A stretch of DNA of 64,000 bases, taken from NCBI GenBank assembly GCA_022496805.1, contig CM040094.1, positions 19,305,501 through 19,369,500 of the forward strand, given 5' to 3'. The notes under the pieces were generated by a model, which did no database searches, was not told the DNA's origin, and saw only the letters and a list, made by a program, of their open reading frames with translations. The stretch is from Pohlia nutans (Eukaryota; Streptophyta; Bryopsida; Bryales; Mniaceae). Position numbers and translations under genes: made by a program. This document shows positions 35,345-47,100 of this stretch, piece after piece (the stretch's first letter is position 1; each line of letters opens with the position of its first letter).

Positions 35345-38300
35345 ATGGGGAGAAACAGAGCAAAGATGGCCACCGCGCCAACCGTGGAGCCTGATCCACC
35401 TCAGAATGATGTAGAGCCACAGGTGACCATTCCAACCGAAAATATGTTTTTTGATTAAATGCGAGATATTATAGCTTCCATAAATTTATATGTGAAATGG
35501 ACCTCTTATTCTTTATCCTCGTGACGGACAATTATTGCAATCTAACCTCAAGACCTGTAGGAACCCATTGTGAGATTCGAGACTCCAGTTGCGAGCATGG
35601 TGCAGCCTGATCCGCCAGATTCTCAGCCTACAACCATAGTAAATCAGATTAACGTGGTGCTCATCATGTGATTTTTTGTGGGCATGTTCTATTGGGGCAT
35701 GAGTATGTCAAGTGTATGTGAACCTTGTAATGTGATCCTTAGAGAGCCAAATATCTACCGTCGAGACCGAGGGCTAGATTCCCACGCCACGAGTTAGAAA
35801 CTAATACATATCGCCCCTAGCAGCCTAAGTACGTCTGACTAAATGCTCGGTGTTGGCGAGACGAGGTAGTGACGCGCGATAGGTCTTGGTTCTGGGTTCT
35901 GGGGCTGTGGCATGATTCTAGGTTCTGGGGCCTGACTCTGCCGTCGCAACCGAGGGCTGGATGCCAAGGCGCAGGGTGAGGGCTCGTAACGCATGATGGG
36001 GGGGCGTGACTCAACCCTCTTGGCCGAGGGCTGGATCCCAGGGCTCCGGGTGAGGGCTGGTAACGCGTGATGGGGGGGGCGTGACTCAACCCTCTTGGCC
36101 GAGGGTTGGATCCCAGGGCTCCGGGTGAGGGCTCGTAACGCGTGATGGGGGGGGGCGTGACTCAACCCTCTTGGCCGATGGCTGGATCCCAAGGCCCAGT
36201 GTGAGGGCTCGTAACGCGTGATGGGGGGGCGTGACTCAACCCTCTTGGCCGAGGGCTGGATCCCAGGGCTCCGGGTGAGGGCTGGTAACGCGTGATGGGG
36301 GGGGGCGTGACTCAACCCTCTTAGCCGAGGGCTGGATCCCAGAGCTCCAGGTGAGGGCTCGTAACGCGTGATGGGGGGGGCGTGACTCAACCCTCTTGGC
36401 CGAGGGCTGGATTCCAAGGCCCAGTGTGAGGGCTCGTAACGCGTGATTGGGGGGCGTGACTCAACCCTCTTGGCCGAGGGCTGGATTCCAAGGCCCAGTG
36501 TAATGGCTCGTAACGCGTGATGGAGGGGGGGGCGTGACTCAACCCTCTTGGCTGAGGGCTGGATCCCAGGGCTCCGGGTGAGGGCTCGTAACGCGTAATG
36601 GGGGGGGGGGGGGGGCGTGACTCAACCCTCTTGGTCGAGGGCTGGATCCCAGGGCTCCGGGTGAGGGCTCGTAACGCGTAATGGGGGGGGGGGGGGGGGC
36701 GTGACTCAACCCTCTTGGTCGAGGGCTGGATCCCAGGGCTCCGGGTGATGGCTTGTAACGCGTGATGGGGGGGCGTGACTCAACCCTCTTGGTCGAGGGC
36801 TGGATCCCTGGGCTCCGGGTGATGGCTTGTAACGCGTGATGGGGGGGCGTGACTCAACCCTCTTGGTCGAGGGCTGGATCCCTGGGCTCCGGGTGAGGGC
36901 TCGTAGCGCGTGATGGGGGGGGCATCACTCAACCCTCTTGGCCGAGGGCTGGATCCCAAGGCCCATGGTCGGGGCTGGTTGTGCGTGGCGCAAGGGTCGT
37001 AACGAGTGGGTCAGGGCTCGTAGTGCGTGATGGGGTGGCCATGACTCACTCCTCTTGGCCGAGGGCTAGTTTCCAATCGCAGGGTCAGTGCTCGAAGTGC
37101 GTGGAGCGTGGCGCGTGGTCGGGTTTAGGGCTCGTGGGTCAGGGATTGTTGTGGGTGGTGTAGGAGCGATGACCCTGCCGTCGCGGCCGAGAGCTGGTTC
37201 CCAAAGCCAAGGTCGGGGCTCGAAGTGCGTGGCGTGTGGCACGTGATCGGGTGTGGGTCAGGGCTCGTAGTGCGTGGTGCGTTAACCCATGACTCTACCG
37301 TCTTTGCCGAGGGTTGGATCCCTGGGCTCCGCGTGAGGGCTCGTAGTGCGTGGCGCATGGCGCGAGGCCCGTGGGTCAGGGCTTGTTGCGCGTGGGGAGG
37401 GAGCAAGGACTTTGGCATCGCGGCCGAGGGCAAGATGCCAAGGCCCAGATCAGGGCTCTAATTGCGTGGCGCAAGGGTCATGGTGCGTGGGTGAGCGCTC
37501 TTACTGCGTGGCACGTGGCGCCATGACTCTGCCGTCTTGGCCGATTGTTGGATCTTAAGGCCTTGGGTCAGGGCTCGTAGTGCGTGGCTAGTGGCGCATG
37601 GTCGAGTTGTAGGCGCGTGAGTTAGGGCTCGTAGTGCGTGGGGAGGGAGCCATGACTCTGCCGTCTTGGCCGAGGGCTCGATCCCAAGGACCAGGGCCAA
37701 GGCTCGTAGTGTTAGCCTGACAGGTGAAGCCCGTGGCGACGTGAGGCATAGCGATCGCCCGGGTCATGATGAGATGTGAAATCAACGCTGGGCATGACGA
37801 GCTGTGACAGCAACGTTAAGGCTATGACGAGTGAGGGCTCGAGGCATTGAGGGTGGTGTTATGTCCGGAGCGTAGGGATCGTGGTGCTTTCAGAGGTGGC
37901 CGTTACACAATGCGAACTAATTTGAATGTCGTGACAAGGGAGGCCGTGAGAAAATTGGAGAGGTTGTTTAGTATAAAGAACTGTCAACGCCATGATGTTG
38001 TGATGGCTCGTGTCCTGGTCAGGTTGTGAGAGTAGTGACAAGGTGAGGCACTGTCAACTATGCTAATGAATATTTGCAGCAATGGGACACTAGATTTGAA
38101 GCTTACAATGTATATTGGTCTTAATTTCTCTGATACAGGTTACTCAGGTGCAGTGTGACTCTGAGACTGAGAATGAGAACGTTGAGACTCCTCAACCCCC
38201 AATTGGAATTGAGGATGATGATGAGGACGAAGAGTCTCCTATCATCGCCACCGTCGATGGTTTGAATGAGGATGACATTCGGCGATCACAAAAGATCAAC

Positions 38301-41041
38301 ACCGTTGCAGCACTCGCAACCCTACGTTTGCAACCGGTTAATATTTCTCGCCACGACATTCCTTTGTGCAGGCTTGTTGTCATGCCTATGGTAAGGCCCA
38401 CTCTGCAAAGTGATCTTGTCAAGCTTGAGCAGGAATTCGTCCATGGCTATCGTGAAGGTGCTTGTGTTTTTTATGTGTCCCTAACAAACGAGCAAGGCGA
38501 AGGGGAGCACGTGTCATCCAAAGACCGCAGTGATTGGGGACCAATTTGGCACTCTGAGAGCGATAAATTTGATCGGTATCTCGATTCCCAGGATTATTAC
38601 GTTTTTTGAAAGGTAAAATGTTCTTCATATGCGATGGAAATCACCGTTGTATAGCTTGGATGAACCATATCACTAGACTCTACAAGGACGTTCCATCTTG
38701 GCATTACTCCGTGGACACAATCATCTTGGAGACCAAGGGTCAACTTGGTGTTCTCATGAGCGTCATGAATGACATAAACAAGTGAGTAAACGTTTTCCTC
38801 CAAAAATCATTTCTTTCAAATTTCAAAGTTCACTAGATTTTGATTATATACGTCTTCTTATTAAGATTGATGTGGTCTATGTCTTTTAGGCAAACAGAGT
38901 ATTCTCACGTGAAGACAAATCTAGTTCATCAGCTCTATCACGTTCGGAAGTATGGGACTATGCCGCTGAGATATTTCTCAGAGCTATTGAGCCCCGAAGA
39001 ATTGGAAAGATGTCGTAATTCAGTGAAGAGAGGATGGACAAATTTACAAGCAGACGTTTTTACTTCTCTCATGTTTAGGGTAATATCTCTGCTTTCACTC
39101 TTCTACTTCATTTTTTGTTCAAGTGAATGTGTGCATTCTAGTATTTGAAAATTGTACCCCTAATATCCCTTTATTTGGGACCTTGTTTCAGCAAGACATT
39201 GCTGCTGCTGGTGACTTAGCTGTGCTTGTTTATCGTGAGGAGACCAAACCAGAAGATGTTACTCAGGAAGGCATTGCGGCTGCAATGAAGATGGGCATCA
39301 AGGAAAGGACTTCAAAATTGATTGTTAAGCTAGGGAAGATGACAGCTGTGGCGAATCCAGCGCATGGTCCAGAGTTTCTGCAAGAGGTATTAATCAATTT
39401 ATTTCTTTCATTTTTTCTTAAAGTTCATTGTATTTCTGTTGCTCACGGTTTGAATCACTATTTTTTCAGGTTGAGAGGCATTGGACAATGAATGCCTCGC
39501 AGTTGGAGCTCACTTTGGACAAGCTCCAGATCATTGCTACAACGGTTGGTCCTCCTCACCACAAGCTCCGATGGCTGAAGTGGTGGAACTCCTCTGTGCA
39601 CACACGAGAGGCAGTTCGTTTTCCTTTGAGGCCAGTTAACGCTGTGGACCTCAATTCCTTCATTGTGAAGGCCGCCTGGTGGGGAGGGGTGAGTTTCTCT
39701 ATCAATATTGATTTACTTTGTTTACATTCTTTCTCTTCTTTCAGACTTTGTAATTTTATTGTTTTAATTTTATAACTATATTTTTTGTAGATTGAGGACT
39801 GCGCCGTGGAGTTGTTTGAAACTATTGTCCACAAAGACAATGTTCCTTTGAACATGGATGTCCCAGCAGAGCCCAGGACACTTTCTCAATTCATAGAGTA
39901 TTGGCGAGTGAAGATTTGGGACAAGGCATTTGTTAGCATTTTTAAGGGGGCTGAAGCCTTCAAGAAATCAATTGCCTTCAAGGATTTCAAAGGTTCTGAT
40001 CTTGTGGTCAAACGTGTGGTCTACAGGTATTTTTTCTTTTTGTCTAACTTGGTTTTGAGGTAGACGTTTCTTTTGTAAAGTCACACATAATATTGGATCA
40101 AATGATAATACTAATTGCTCAGTATTGTATGGCTACAGGTATTTCAAGCATGAGTTACTGGAGAAGAAGGCAATTGCCAAGACAGATCTTCCCGTGTTCC
40201 TTGAGAGTTGGATGGATCGTTCTTCTGAGTATTGCATGTTCTCTCCGCTATAGTTGAAGACGTGGACAAGCACACATCTCAAGGGAGTTGGGTGGTATTT
40301 GGACTGTCTGTTGGGTTATGTACATGCTGAGGAAATGGATCTCAAATCGTTAGCTTAGACTGCCGATACACCTGCTCTGTTGGTTGGTGAGTTGGACAAG
40401 CTTGATGAGGAGGCGCGGCTTAAACTCATTGCCAAGGTTGAAGCTGAAGACAAGAAGAAGGCGTTGAAGATTACTCAACATGAAGAGAAGGTAGCCGCTC
40501 GGGAGCAAGCCAAGATTGAGAGACAAGCGGAGAAGATTGCCAAAAAGGAAGAGAAGAAGAAAAATCCAAAGGTACAAGAAGTCACAAAACCTTCTTCTAG
40601 TGTTGTTGATGCAGAATCTCAGCATCAGAGGCAAAAGCAGCGGGGTACTAAACGGGATTCTGGGTATTTGGAGCTATCGCAAGACAAGGCCTTTTGTGGC
40701 CAAATTCGTGATGTGGTGGACTTAGGAGAGGACCAGGACATCGATGAGTTGGTACTCAACACATCACTTGCAGCTGCTCTTCCACAAAATGAAGATGATC
40801 CTGTTCCAAAGATGTTTGAGGAGATTCAGAGGTTTTTGGATGAGGTATGCTGTTTGACATACATCTTGGATTCTTTATACTTTAATTTATTTTGTTGAAG
40901 CTTGTCTGGCACTTTTAATTTACTAACATGTGAATGTTTTATTTTTTGTAGTACAAAGCGGACCGCCCACGAGTATTCAAAGGGCAGTCGTGCAAGGATC
41001 CATGTGTAGATTTAATTCTAGCACACCACGACGGATTCTAG
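35345..41041 (+). pseudogene. Nine-exon gene with ParB-like DGNHR motif, broken
   Basis: Proposed exons are 35345-35422, 35561-35638, 38139-38781, 38890-39079, 39192-39386, 39470-39688, 39791-40026, 40139-40844 and 40952-41041. All junctions are GT..AG and phases match. The first exons encode repeated PDPP stretches, then an acidic region. Exon 3 has RHDIPLCRLVVMPMVRP and, after a one-base loss in a T-run (38602-38607), FFICDGNHRCIAWMNHI, which resembles the DGxHR..A motif of ParB/sulfiredoxin-like folds. Exons 4-7 look like a helical globular part; exon 8 ends in a long Lys/Glu coiled coil. Stops TAG 40251 and TAG 40356 lie in frame. Intron 2 contains the G-run minisatellite. Function unknown; ParB likeness is a motif-level guess. 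Confidence 0.55.
35850..37720. repeat. GC-rich minisatellite with long G-runs
   Basis: From about 36000 to 36950 some thirteen units of about 75 bp follow the pattern G-run, GCGTGACTCAACCCTCTTGG, (C/T)CGAGGGCTGGATCCCA, GG..C.GGGTGAGGGCTCGT, AACGCGTGATG. The G-run varies from 6 to about 18 and causes most of the length variation. From 36980 to 37720 the units become longer (100-150 bp) and degenerate but keep TTGGCCGAGGGCTGGATCCC. The array lies within intron 2 of the gene model 35345-41041. Confidence 0.9.
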
Positions 41042-41055
41042 CACACCACGACGGA

Positions 41056-41400
41056 TATTCCCTTGCTCTCTGTGCAAAACACTGGACCACCCGACACACT
41101 TGTGTCCCCTACTGAAGGATCCGAAGGTCGTCCAATTCCTTAATCAGCAGATCGAGACCAAGCCCCACACGTCGTCCGTAGTCATTGAAGAACTACCGAA
41201 CACGACGGTTGGTGTCCTAACAGTCGCAGCGATTACCAGAAGCCGGTCAACTACCAACCTGCCGACTCCTGACCAAACCACAGAGAAGACCGACTGGACT
41301 GCCCAAGAACTACTACGTGATCAAATGATGCAAGAAGTTCGTCAACTCGAGGGCGGCTACCGTGCGAGCGGTGGATGGGAGAGCGTGAGCGGTGAGCGGA
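41056..41400 (+). pseudogene. Ty3/gypsy gag fragment with zinc knuckle
   Basis: In one plus frame the sequence reads PCSLCKTLDHPTHLCPLL, a CX2CX4HX4C zinc knuckle as found in Gag nucleocapsid, followed by KDPKVVQFLNQQIE and ITRSRSTTNLPTPDQTT, which looks like the Gag-to-protease linker. The frame is open to 41504 but loses retroelement character after about 41360, where GAGAGCG repeats begin. Codon style (ACCGAC, CCGACT) is like the gypsy element at the left end of the window. It abuts the last exon of the DGNHR gene and a 20-bp duplication (ATTCTAGCACACCACGACGG at about 41017-41056). Confidence 0.6.
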
Positions 41401-41467
41401 GAGCAGAGCGGAAAATGGAGAGCGGAGAGCGGATAATTGTCAGACTTTTTGCCAAAAATAACATAAT

Positions 41468-41520
41468 ATTCGAATATTCTCTGATAGATTCGAATATTCT
41501 CTGACAGATTCGAATATTCC
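41468..41520. repeat. 20-bp tandem repeat
   Basis: ATTCGAATATTCTCTGA(T/C)AG occurs twice in tandem (41468-41487, 41488-41507) and a third, partial copy follows. The unit contains the palindrome GAATATTC. Confidence 0.9.
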
Positions 41521-41724
41521 CATGGTAAATTCCCGTCGAAAACTTTTTTTTACCACAATAAAAATTAAAATGCAGTCATTTTTTATATTTTTACCGCGGT
41601 AAATTTGAATTTCCTGGTCGAAAACATCATTTACAGAGGTGAGAAACGAACATTTCAATAAATCTCTTTATTAAAAGTTGAGATACATGTTGTCCAATCG
41701 CACAAGGCAAGTCTGATTTAGGAA

Positions 41725-42177
41725 TCAACCGTATGGTCTACGTTTCACATTTGCATTCCGGTTGTACGAGTCTATCAGCCTGACGGTCGACATTTTCCCA
41801 AGCGAGAAATCCCTACTGAACGGTTTCATCATAGCAGGATCAGACTTGTGTCCCAGCAAAGCCTTGGAATATGTACCAGGAGGAATGTTGCCAACCTTGG
41901 AGTATGCATGATTGACAATGCGTGCATCGTCACTGTGATCTGAATGAAACGCAACCTTTGGTTCATCACACTCAATCAATTTCGGACGTTGTTTGCTGCG
42001 GTCAACGACGAGAGAGCGCTGCTTGTATTGCCCATCTATCTCTACTTGAATAGCAGGCTGAAATGGTATAGCATCATCGAAGACACTGGTGATGTCGATG
42101 ACCTCGTCTAACAAGCTCTCCATGATAACTGCAGATCCACCATAGACACCACGCCCATCCAACAAGACGTCTACCAA
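41725..42177 (-). CDS. Hypothetical protein next to MULE-like copy 2
   Basis: A 150-codon minus-strand frame ends at 41725. There is no ATG at its left end, so the first exon probably lies upstream; an internal Met is at about 42120 (MESLLDEVID). The composition is that of an ordinary soluble protein (DDAIPFQPAIQVEIDGQYKQ, KLIECDEPKVAFHSD, PFSRDFSLGKMSTVRL). I recognise no family. It lies between the gypsy gag fragment and the companion gene, reading away from the latter, and could be a third gene of the transposon or a host gene. Confidence 0.4.
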   Translation of the reverse strand: MVDVLLDGRGVYGGSAVIMESLLDEVIDITSVFDDAIPFQPAIQVEIDGQYKQRSLVVDRSKQRPKLIECDEPKVAFHSDHSDDARIVNHAYSKVGNIPPGTYSKALLGHKSDPAMMKPFSRDFSLGKMSTVRLIDSYNRNANVKRRPYG

Positions 42178-42718
42178 TATGACAGTCTTCCAAACCGACG
42201 TATATGTGTTCTAATCTGTTAAAGGGTTTAGACTATGAAAATGCCTATGGAACTGACATCCAGATGTGTGGCCAGAAAAAGGCTCTAGTTCGATAGAAAG
42301 GCCGTCGGCTGGTCTATCTTATATTTGGGTTTAGGGTATTGCAAGGTGGCATTTTTTTATAGAAAGCGCCGCATAGTTGCAAAATGGGCAAAGGTTCGTT
42401 GCATACACCCAAGAGCGCCGGGTTTAGGAATTATGGTATCGTTTTGAATTTTAGTTTAAGGTGCACTAAAAACGCTAATCTGAGTGACAATGTATAAGAT
42501 TGCGGCTACGAGTATTTAGGGGTGAACGCCGCAAAATTTGCTATATTCTAGAGTTTAGGTTGGCATAGTTCATATGGCATCATGATGCTATTTTAGAAAT
42601 CAAAGATAGCAAAGGCATATAGATATGCCGTCCAAATGGTATGCCTCTCCCTAAACTTGCTGGCGATCTCCATCACGGTCCATTAGCTGCTGCAGCTGTC
42701 GTATTTCCGTTTCTCTCC

Positions 42719-43438
42719 ATGGCCCGCATCTACGTTACAGGTCACGAGGTTCCTATGGTAGTGGAAATGGGTTGGGATAAGTACGCTCGAGTTTCGGCCC
42801 TAGATCTCGCTGTTCGTTTTGGCTTAGTAGCATCATCAATAATGGTGGAATTAGAAGTCTGTGGTAGGAACGGATCCGTTGAATCAGGTGTGCTGCAGAC
42901 GAGGGGGGACGACCCGGGAGGATACTACTGGATGCTTTGTGCTGGTCAGTACAGAGCTTACGGCTTGTTGAACTCATCACATGGAGTTCGACAGATTGAC
43001 GATTCTGTGTCAGACAATGAATGGGAAGGATTGGGCGGTAGGGACAAATCAGTGTATCCCGAAGTCACCAGGAATGGGTTCACGTTCCAGATGCAGTACC
43101 CTATTGCCTCAGTCAAGGGAGCAGTGGAATTGTGGCTGTGGGAATTTCCACATTGCAAAACTCATTGGATAGATCTGGCCGTGATGCTATTAGACAAAGA
43201 TGTTCTAGATAGATATGGGGTTCCGTGTGATATTTGGGACGACTCTCCGAGGGACCCGATGGTGTGGCGGCTGATGTAGTCACACTACATATGTGAGTTG
43301 CTAGGCCTACCGGACCCTTGCAACATCGAGGTGAACAAAGTTATTCCGAAGGAGTTATCGATTGCACTGCAGGAACACTTTGATGATGCAGACAAGGCTC
43401 CGTTTTGGGACTCAATTGAAAATAGCGAGAAATTCTAA
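42719..43438 (+). pseudogene. Companion protein sharing the transposase N-terminal domain, copy 2
   Basis: The Met at 42719 (MARIYVTGHEVPMVV) aligns with the first residue of transposase copy 1 (MASISIRGDEVPLVL), which decides the start. The first ~85 residues match that transposase domain: RFGLVASSIMVELEV against RFGLAESSIMVEEEV, and GQYRAYGL against GQYKAYGL. Residues ~115-240 match the companion at 33266-33742 (RNG..FQM, GAVELWLWEFPHC, MLLDKD, VWRLM, GLPDPCN, PFWDS). A TAG at 43277-43279 stands where the other copy has TGG; the frame then stays open to TAA 43436-43438. So it is a full-length protein of 239 codons with one nonsense codon. It converges on transposase copy 2. Function unknown. 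Confidence 0.65.
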
Positions 43439-44154
43439 TATGTAGATGACCTTAGTGTATTGGAAGCTCAGGGGTGCAATCATATTACGTAGCGTTTGTT
43501 GCAAACATGAATGTACTACAACATACTATAATAAAGTTTGAGAAGTAAGACAGTAGTCTGTAAATTTGCCCAAGCTCTGGCACCAACAAGTAGCTAAGAC
43601 TTCGAAGCTACCATAGTGGATGCTGCAACTTAGCAATCCAGACTGCGATTTGCACTAGAAAAGATACAATATAATCATCACTGCTGCTGGCACGAACCAA
43701 TATAGACACAACATCTGTGGTATCAAACGAAGTAGAGAGTAAAGGATTTGCGAGATAGAAGTAGACCTTCGCGGCCCAAAGCCATTATAACATAGTCATA
43801 AAAAATATCAGAGCAGATGGTCTAAGACTATAAGGAATTGGTCCTTGTGCCCAAAAAGATGGACCCAAAAAAATGATAAAATTATCTTGAGATCAATCAT
43901 GAACATCACAATTGGAAACAGTCCACTCGTGACTGTTGATAATAAACAATGGAACACATGAATATCGGTTTTAGCGGAGTAGTATCTAGTGTTGAACCAG
44001 GGGTGTAGTGCAATTGTATCTCCAACAAGTGCATTGCTAGAGGCCCTCTTTGGCTAATAGTCTTGCTCACACTCATTGACTATTCCCAAACAAGTGATAA
44101 TGAAGCGTGAGGGATAATCAAACGTGGACTTTGTCCATATACTAAATAAGATGC
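43439..44154. other. No recognisable gene
   Basis: AT-rich sequence between two convergent genes. I see no repeat, terminator structure or coding evidence beyond what such a convergent 3' region would need. Confidence 0.5.
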
Positions 44155-47100
44155 CTACGAGTTAGAACGGGTCAATATTCCACTTTCGAGAAGGAGCTTG
44201 ATTTCGTTGAAGCTGAAAATCGGGGCATGAATGAATAAGTCGACGTTGGGGTCACGCTTGCACACCTTTATGAAGACGTAATAAATGTGTTTGCAATAGC
44301 TGAAATAGCCACCTTTCTTACCGAACTTGACCATGGTCTGTTTAAATGCAGGACAGGTGCATGCAGGTTCGGAGCTCACTGTAATCTGGTATTGTGTCAC
44401 AGCAGGTTGAGTTCCAGAGTCCAAAGCTATGATGCATCCATAGCCTGGGTGTGGAACCATGGTAATGCTGTCGATTCTCCCCTTCAGAATCCTGGAGGAA
44501 TCGATGCTGAGACTCTGCTTGGAGGTGGGAACGTTGGCTTGACGGCGAACTTTCTTGGACTTCCGCTTTCCTGGATACCGGTCTGCATCACTTGGAACTG
44601 GGACAGTGGACATATCTGAAGGCAGCGGTGCATTGGAAAATAGCCTCCTAGGAGACACTTGAATTTTCTGTGGGAGCTGAAATCCTGCAGCTTTGAGCGC
44701 TTGAATCTCCTTGAGCTTGAGGTTCGTTCCAAGCTTCACGGGCCACACATCAGGAATTGGCGGCCTTGGTTCCGTGGACGAAAAGTGCCTCACCCACTTG
44801 CGTCGAGTGCCCTTCACGCACCTGTCGATGTCATCGGGGCAAAAGAAGAATTGTTCGTGAATCTCCCTGCCCAACCTCACGTTCAGCCATTCACCGGTGT
44901 ATGTTGGAGCGGGGGTGTTAGTCGAATTCCGGACAATTTTGGCATTGCACTTCTTCTTCGTTACTGCTCTCATTGCCCAACACGACTTGGCACTCGTTTT
45001 GGACAACCGAGCAATGTGCCAAAGTCGCTCGTTCACAGTGGATTCTTGGACCGCGGTAACATGCTTAATACCACCTTCAAGGACAGGTGGTGAGGATGGA
45101 ATCACGGGAGATGCGATGACCTCCGAAGCTTTGGTTTCTTTCTCCTTGGCTATGACTGGTAGAGAGGCTACCCTAGAGAGAGCAGCTCGCTTCAATGCTG
45201 GGGGGCGAGAGTAATTCACCGTATCCGGCCGATGGGACTCACCGTCATCTCCAAGCGGCAGGTCCGGCTTGCGCTTGGTTGAGCCGAATACCTCCTCTCC
45301 TTCCAGGTGAGGATTACGGATGCAAAACTCATCAGCTCCGGGCATATCCAGCATTGCCTCTTTGAGCACTCTAGGGTCGCCTGTGCTTCTGGCGCGCCGT
45401 TGTGCATTTCTAAGTTTGAGCTCGTTCTTGCAGGGACCGGATCCTCCAACGTCTCCCTTTAGGAATTGGTAGTATGCCACTACCTGCATAAACGCACATA
45501 TGTAGTCGTCGACAGTGGCAACGTAGAGATCATTACCTCTATTGCCAGACGCTTGAAGCCACTTGTTGTGCATAGTCTCGGCAAGGTTGCAGGACGGCAT
45601 GTCCGCTAAGGCCTCTTCGTCAAGGTTCTGTAGAAGTCCATCAAAACAAATATCAGTTGAAAATATTAGAAAGCACGGCTTTGGAAAGAGTCAGTAAAGG
45701 AGAGAGTGTACTTACGAACTGCATGCAGCCACCCCATTGTCGATATCTGAAGTGCCAAAAAGCTAGCCAAAGATCCAAGTGTCTCAACGATGTCTCGGAT
45801 GCAGCTCCAGAAGACAGCCACCAAGCCCTGATGGCTAGGTATCTAATATCCGCCTTAGCCATGGTCGTGGAATCTCTATACTGCATGCAAAGGCGCTTGT
45901 GCTGTTCTCAAAAATCTTCGGCAATGTACTGCTTGTTATGCTTCTCGAAGGATTGAGACCAATGAAAGTAGCACGTCCTCTCCCGATCCACCATTGGATC
46001 TTTCGGATTCCCATTTCCGTAAATGATCCTCAGTGCATTCCAATTGGCTTGTGCACTATCCGCCATGAATCCCATGAATTGTGGGTTGGGAATGTCATGT
46101 CTCTCCATGACAGCATTCAGGTTCTTCCAGAAGACAATCTGAGCAGCTGTGTCTTCCGATTGCATGTCACAGCATGCAATGGTCATGACACGACAATACG
46201 TAGAGTCGTAAACATGGCAACCCATCGTAGTCCAATGTTTCACACGTTTGACATGGTCAAACATGATCCAGCTGTTTTCAAGATCTCCTCCCGTTTGCAT
46301 CCTCTTGACTAAATCCACACCACTACCCGGACCCATCTCGGACATTTTAAAAACGAAGACCTTGTCTGAATCCTCTCCTTGACAAGGGAACATGTTTTTT
46401 TGAACGAAGGCCCAATTGCTGAGTCCTCTAAGTTTGGTGATACTGTCCATGACACCATACCTCCTGAGGTATCTGAAAGTGACAACTTTATTCCTAATGC
46501 TTGGAGATCCCATATCTTTGAACCTATCAAGAACCGGCACAAGATCTTCCAAAGTAAGAGTTTTGGGTTGTTCGTCTTCAGAGCGTAGAAGAAACTCACC
46601 TAAAAGTTCTTTGCTGGCCTCAAGAACGACAGCACTCTTAGTTGCGGAGGGTGTTCTCTGGATTTGCTCCTCGATGACAGTGTTGATCTTGGACTTGGTA
46701 TCTCGGTAGTCTCCAATCTTGACCGGGTGCTTGTGATGCCCAAGATGAATGCAAGCCCTTGTGACGTTTGGCCCACCATGGACATAGTATAATTTAGCGC
46801 TACAGCTGTTCACGCAGGTGGGAGGCTCTTTGCAAACCTTGCAGACCAACGTGGAGTCCTTAGGAGGCGACTCCTCCACAGTGAATGGCCTCCACGTACA
46901 GCCTTCAAACTCGGTATCATTAAGTGGAGATGTCCGGTGGGCACGCTTCAAGTATTCGCACTCCTTGTTGCGACACTCCAAATGACCTACGCAGATCGAG
47001 AATCGGAACGACAAGCCCAATGGATTGGAAATATTAGTTGTCATAGTTCTAGTCCACACATGGCCATCGTACCTCTTATCCATTCCATGCATAGTTCTTG

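Noticed and set aside
35817..36417. Minus-strand frame with repeated PSAKRVESRP-like units
   Set aside because: A translation of the 75-bp minisatellite; its frame depends on variable G-run lengths, so it is not a plausible gene.
41468..41520. A short CRISPR-like direct repeat
   Set aside because: The 20-bp units are contiguous with no spacers, in eukaryotic DNA.
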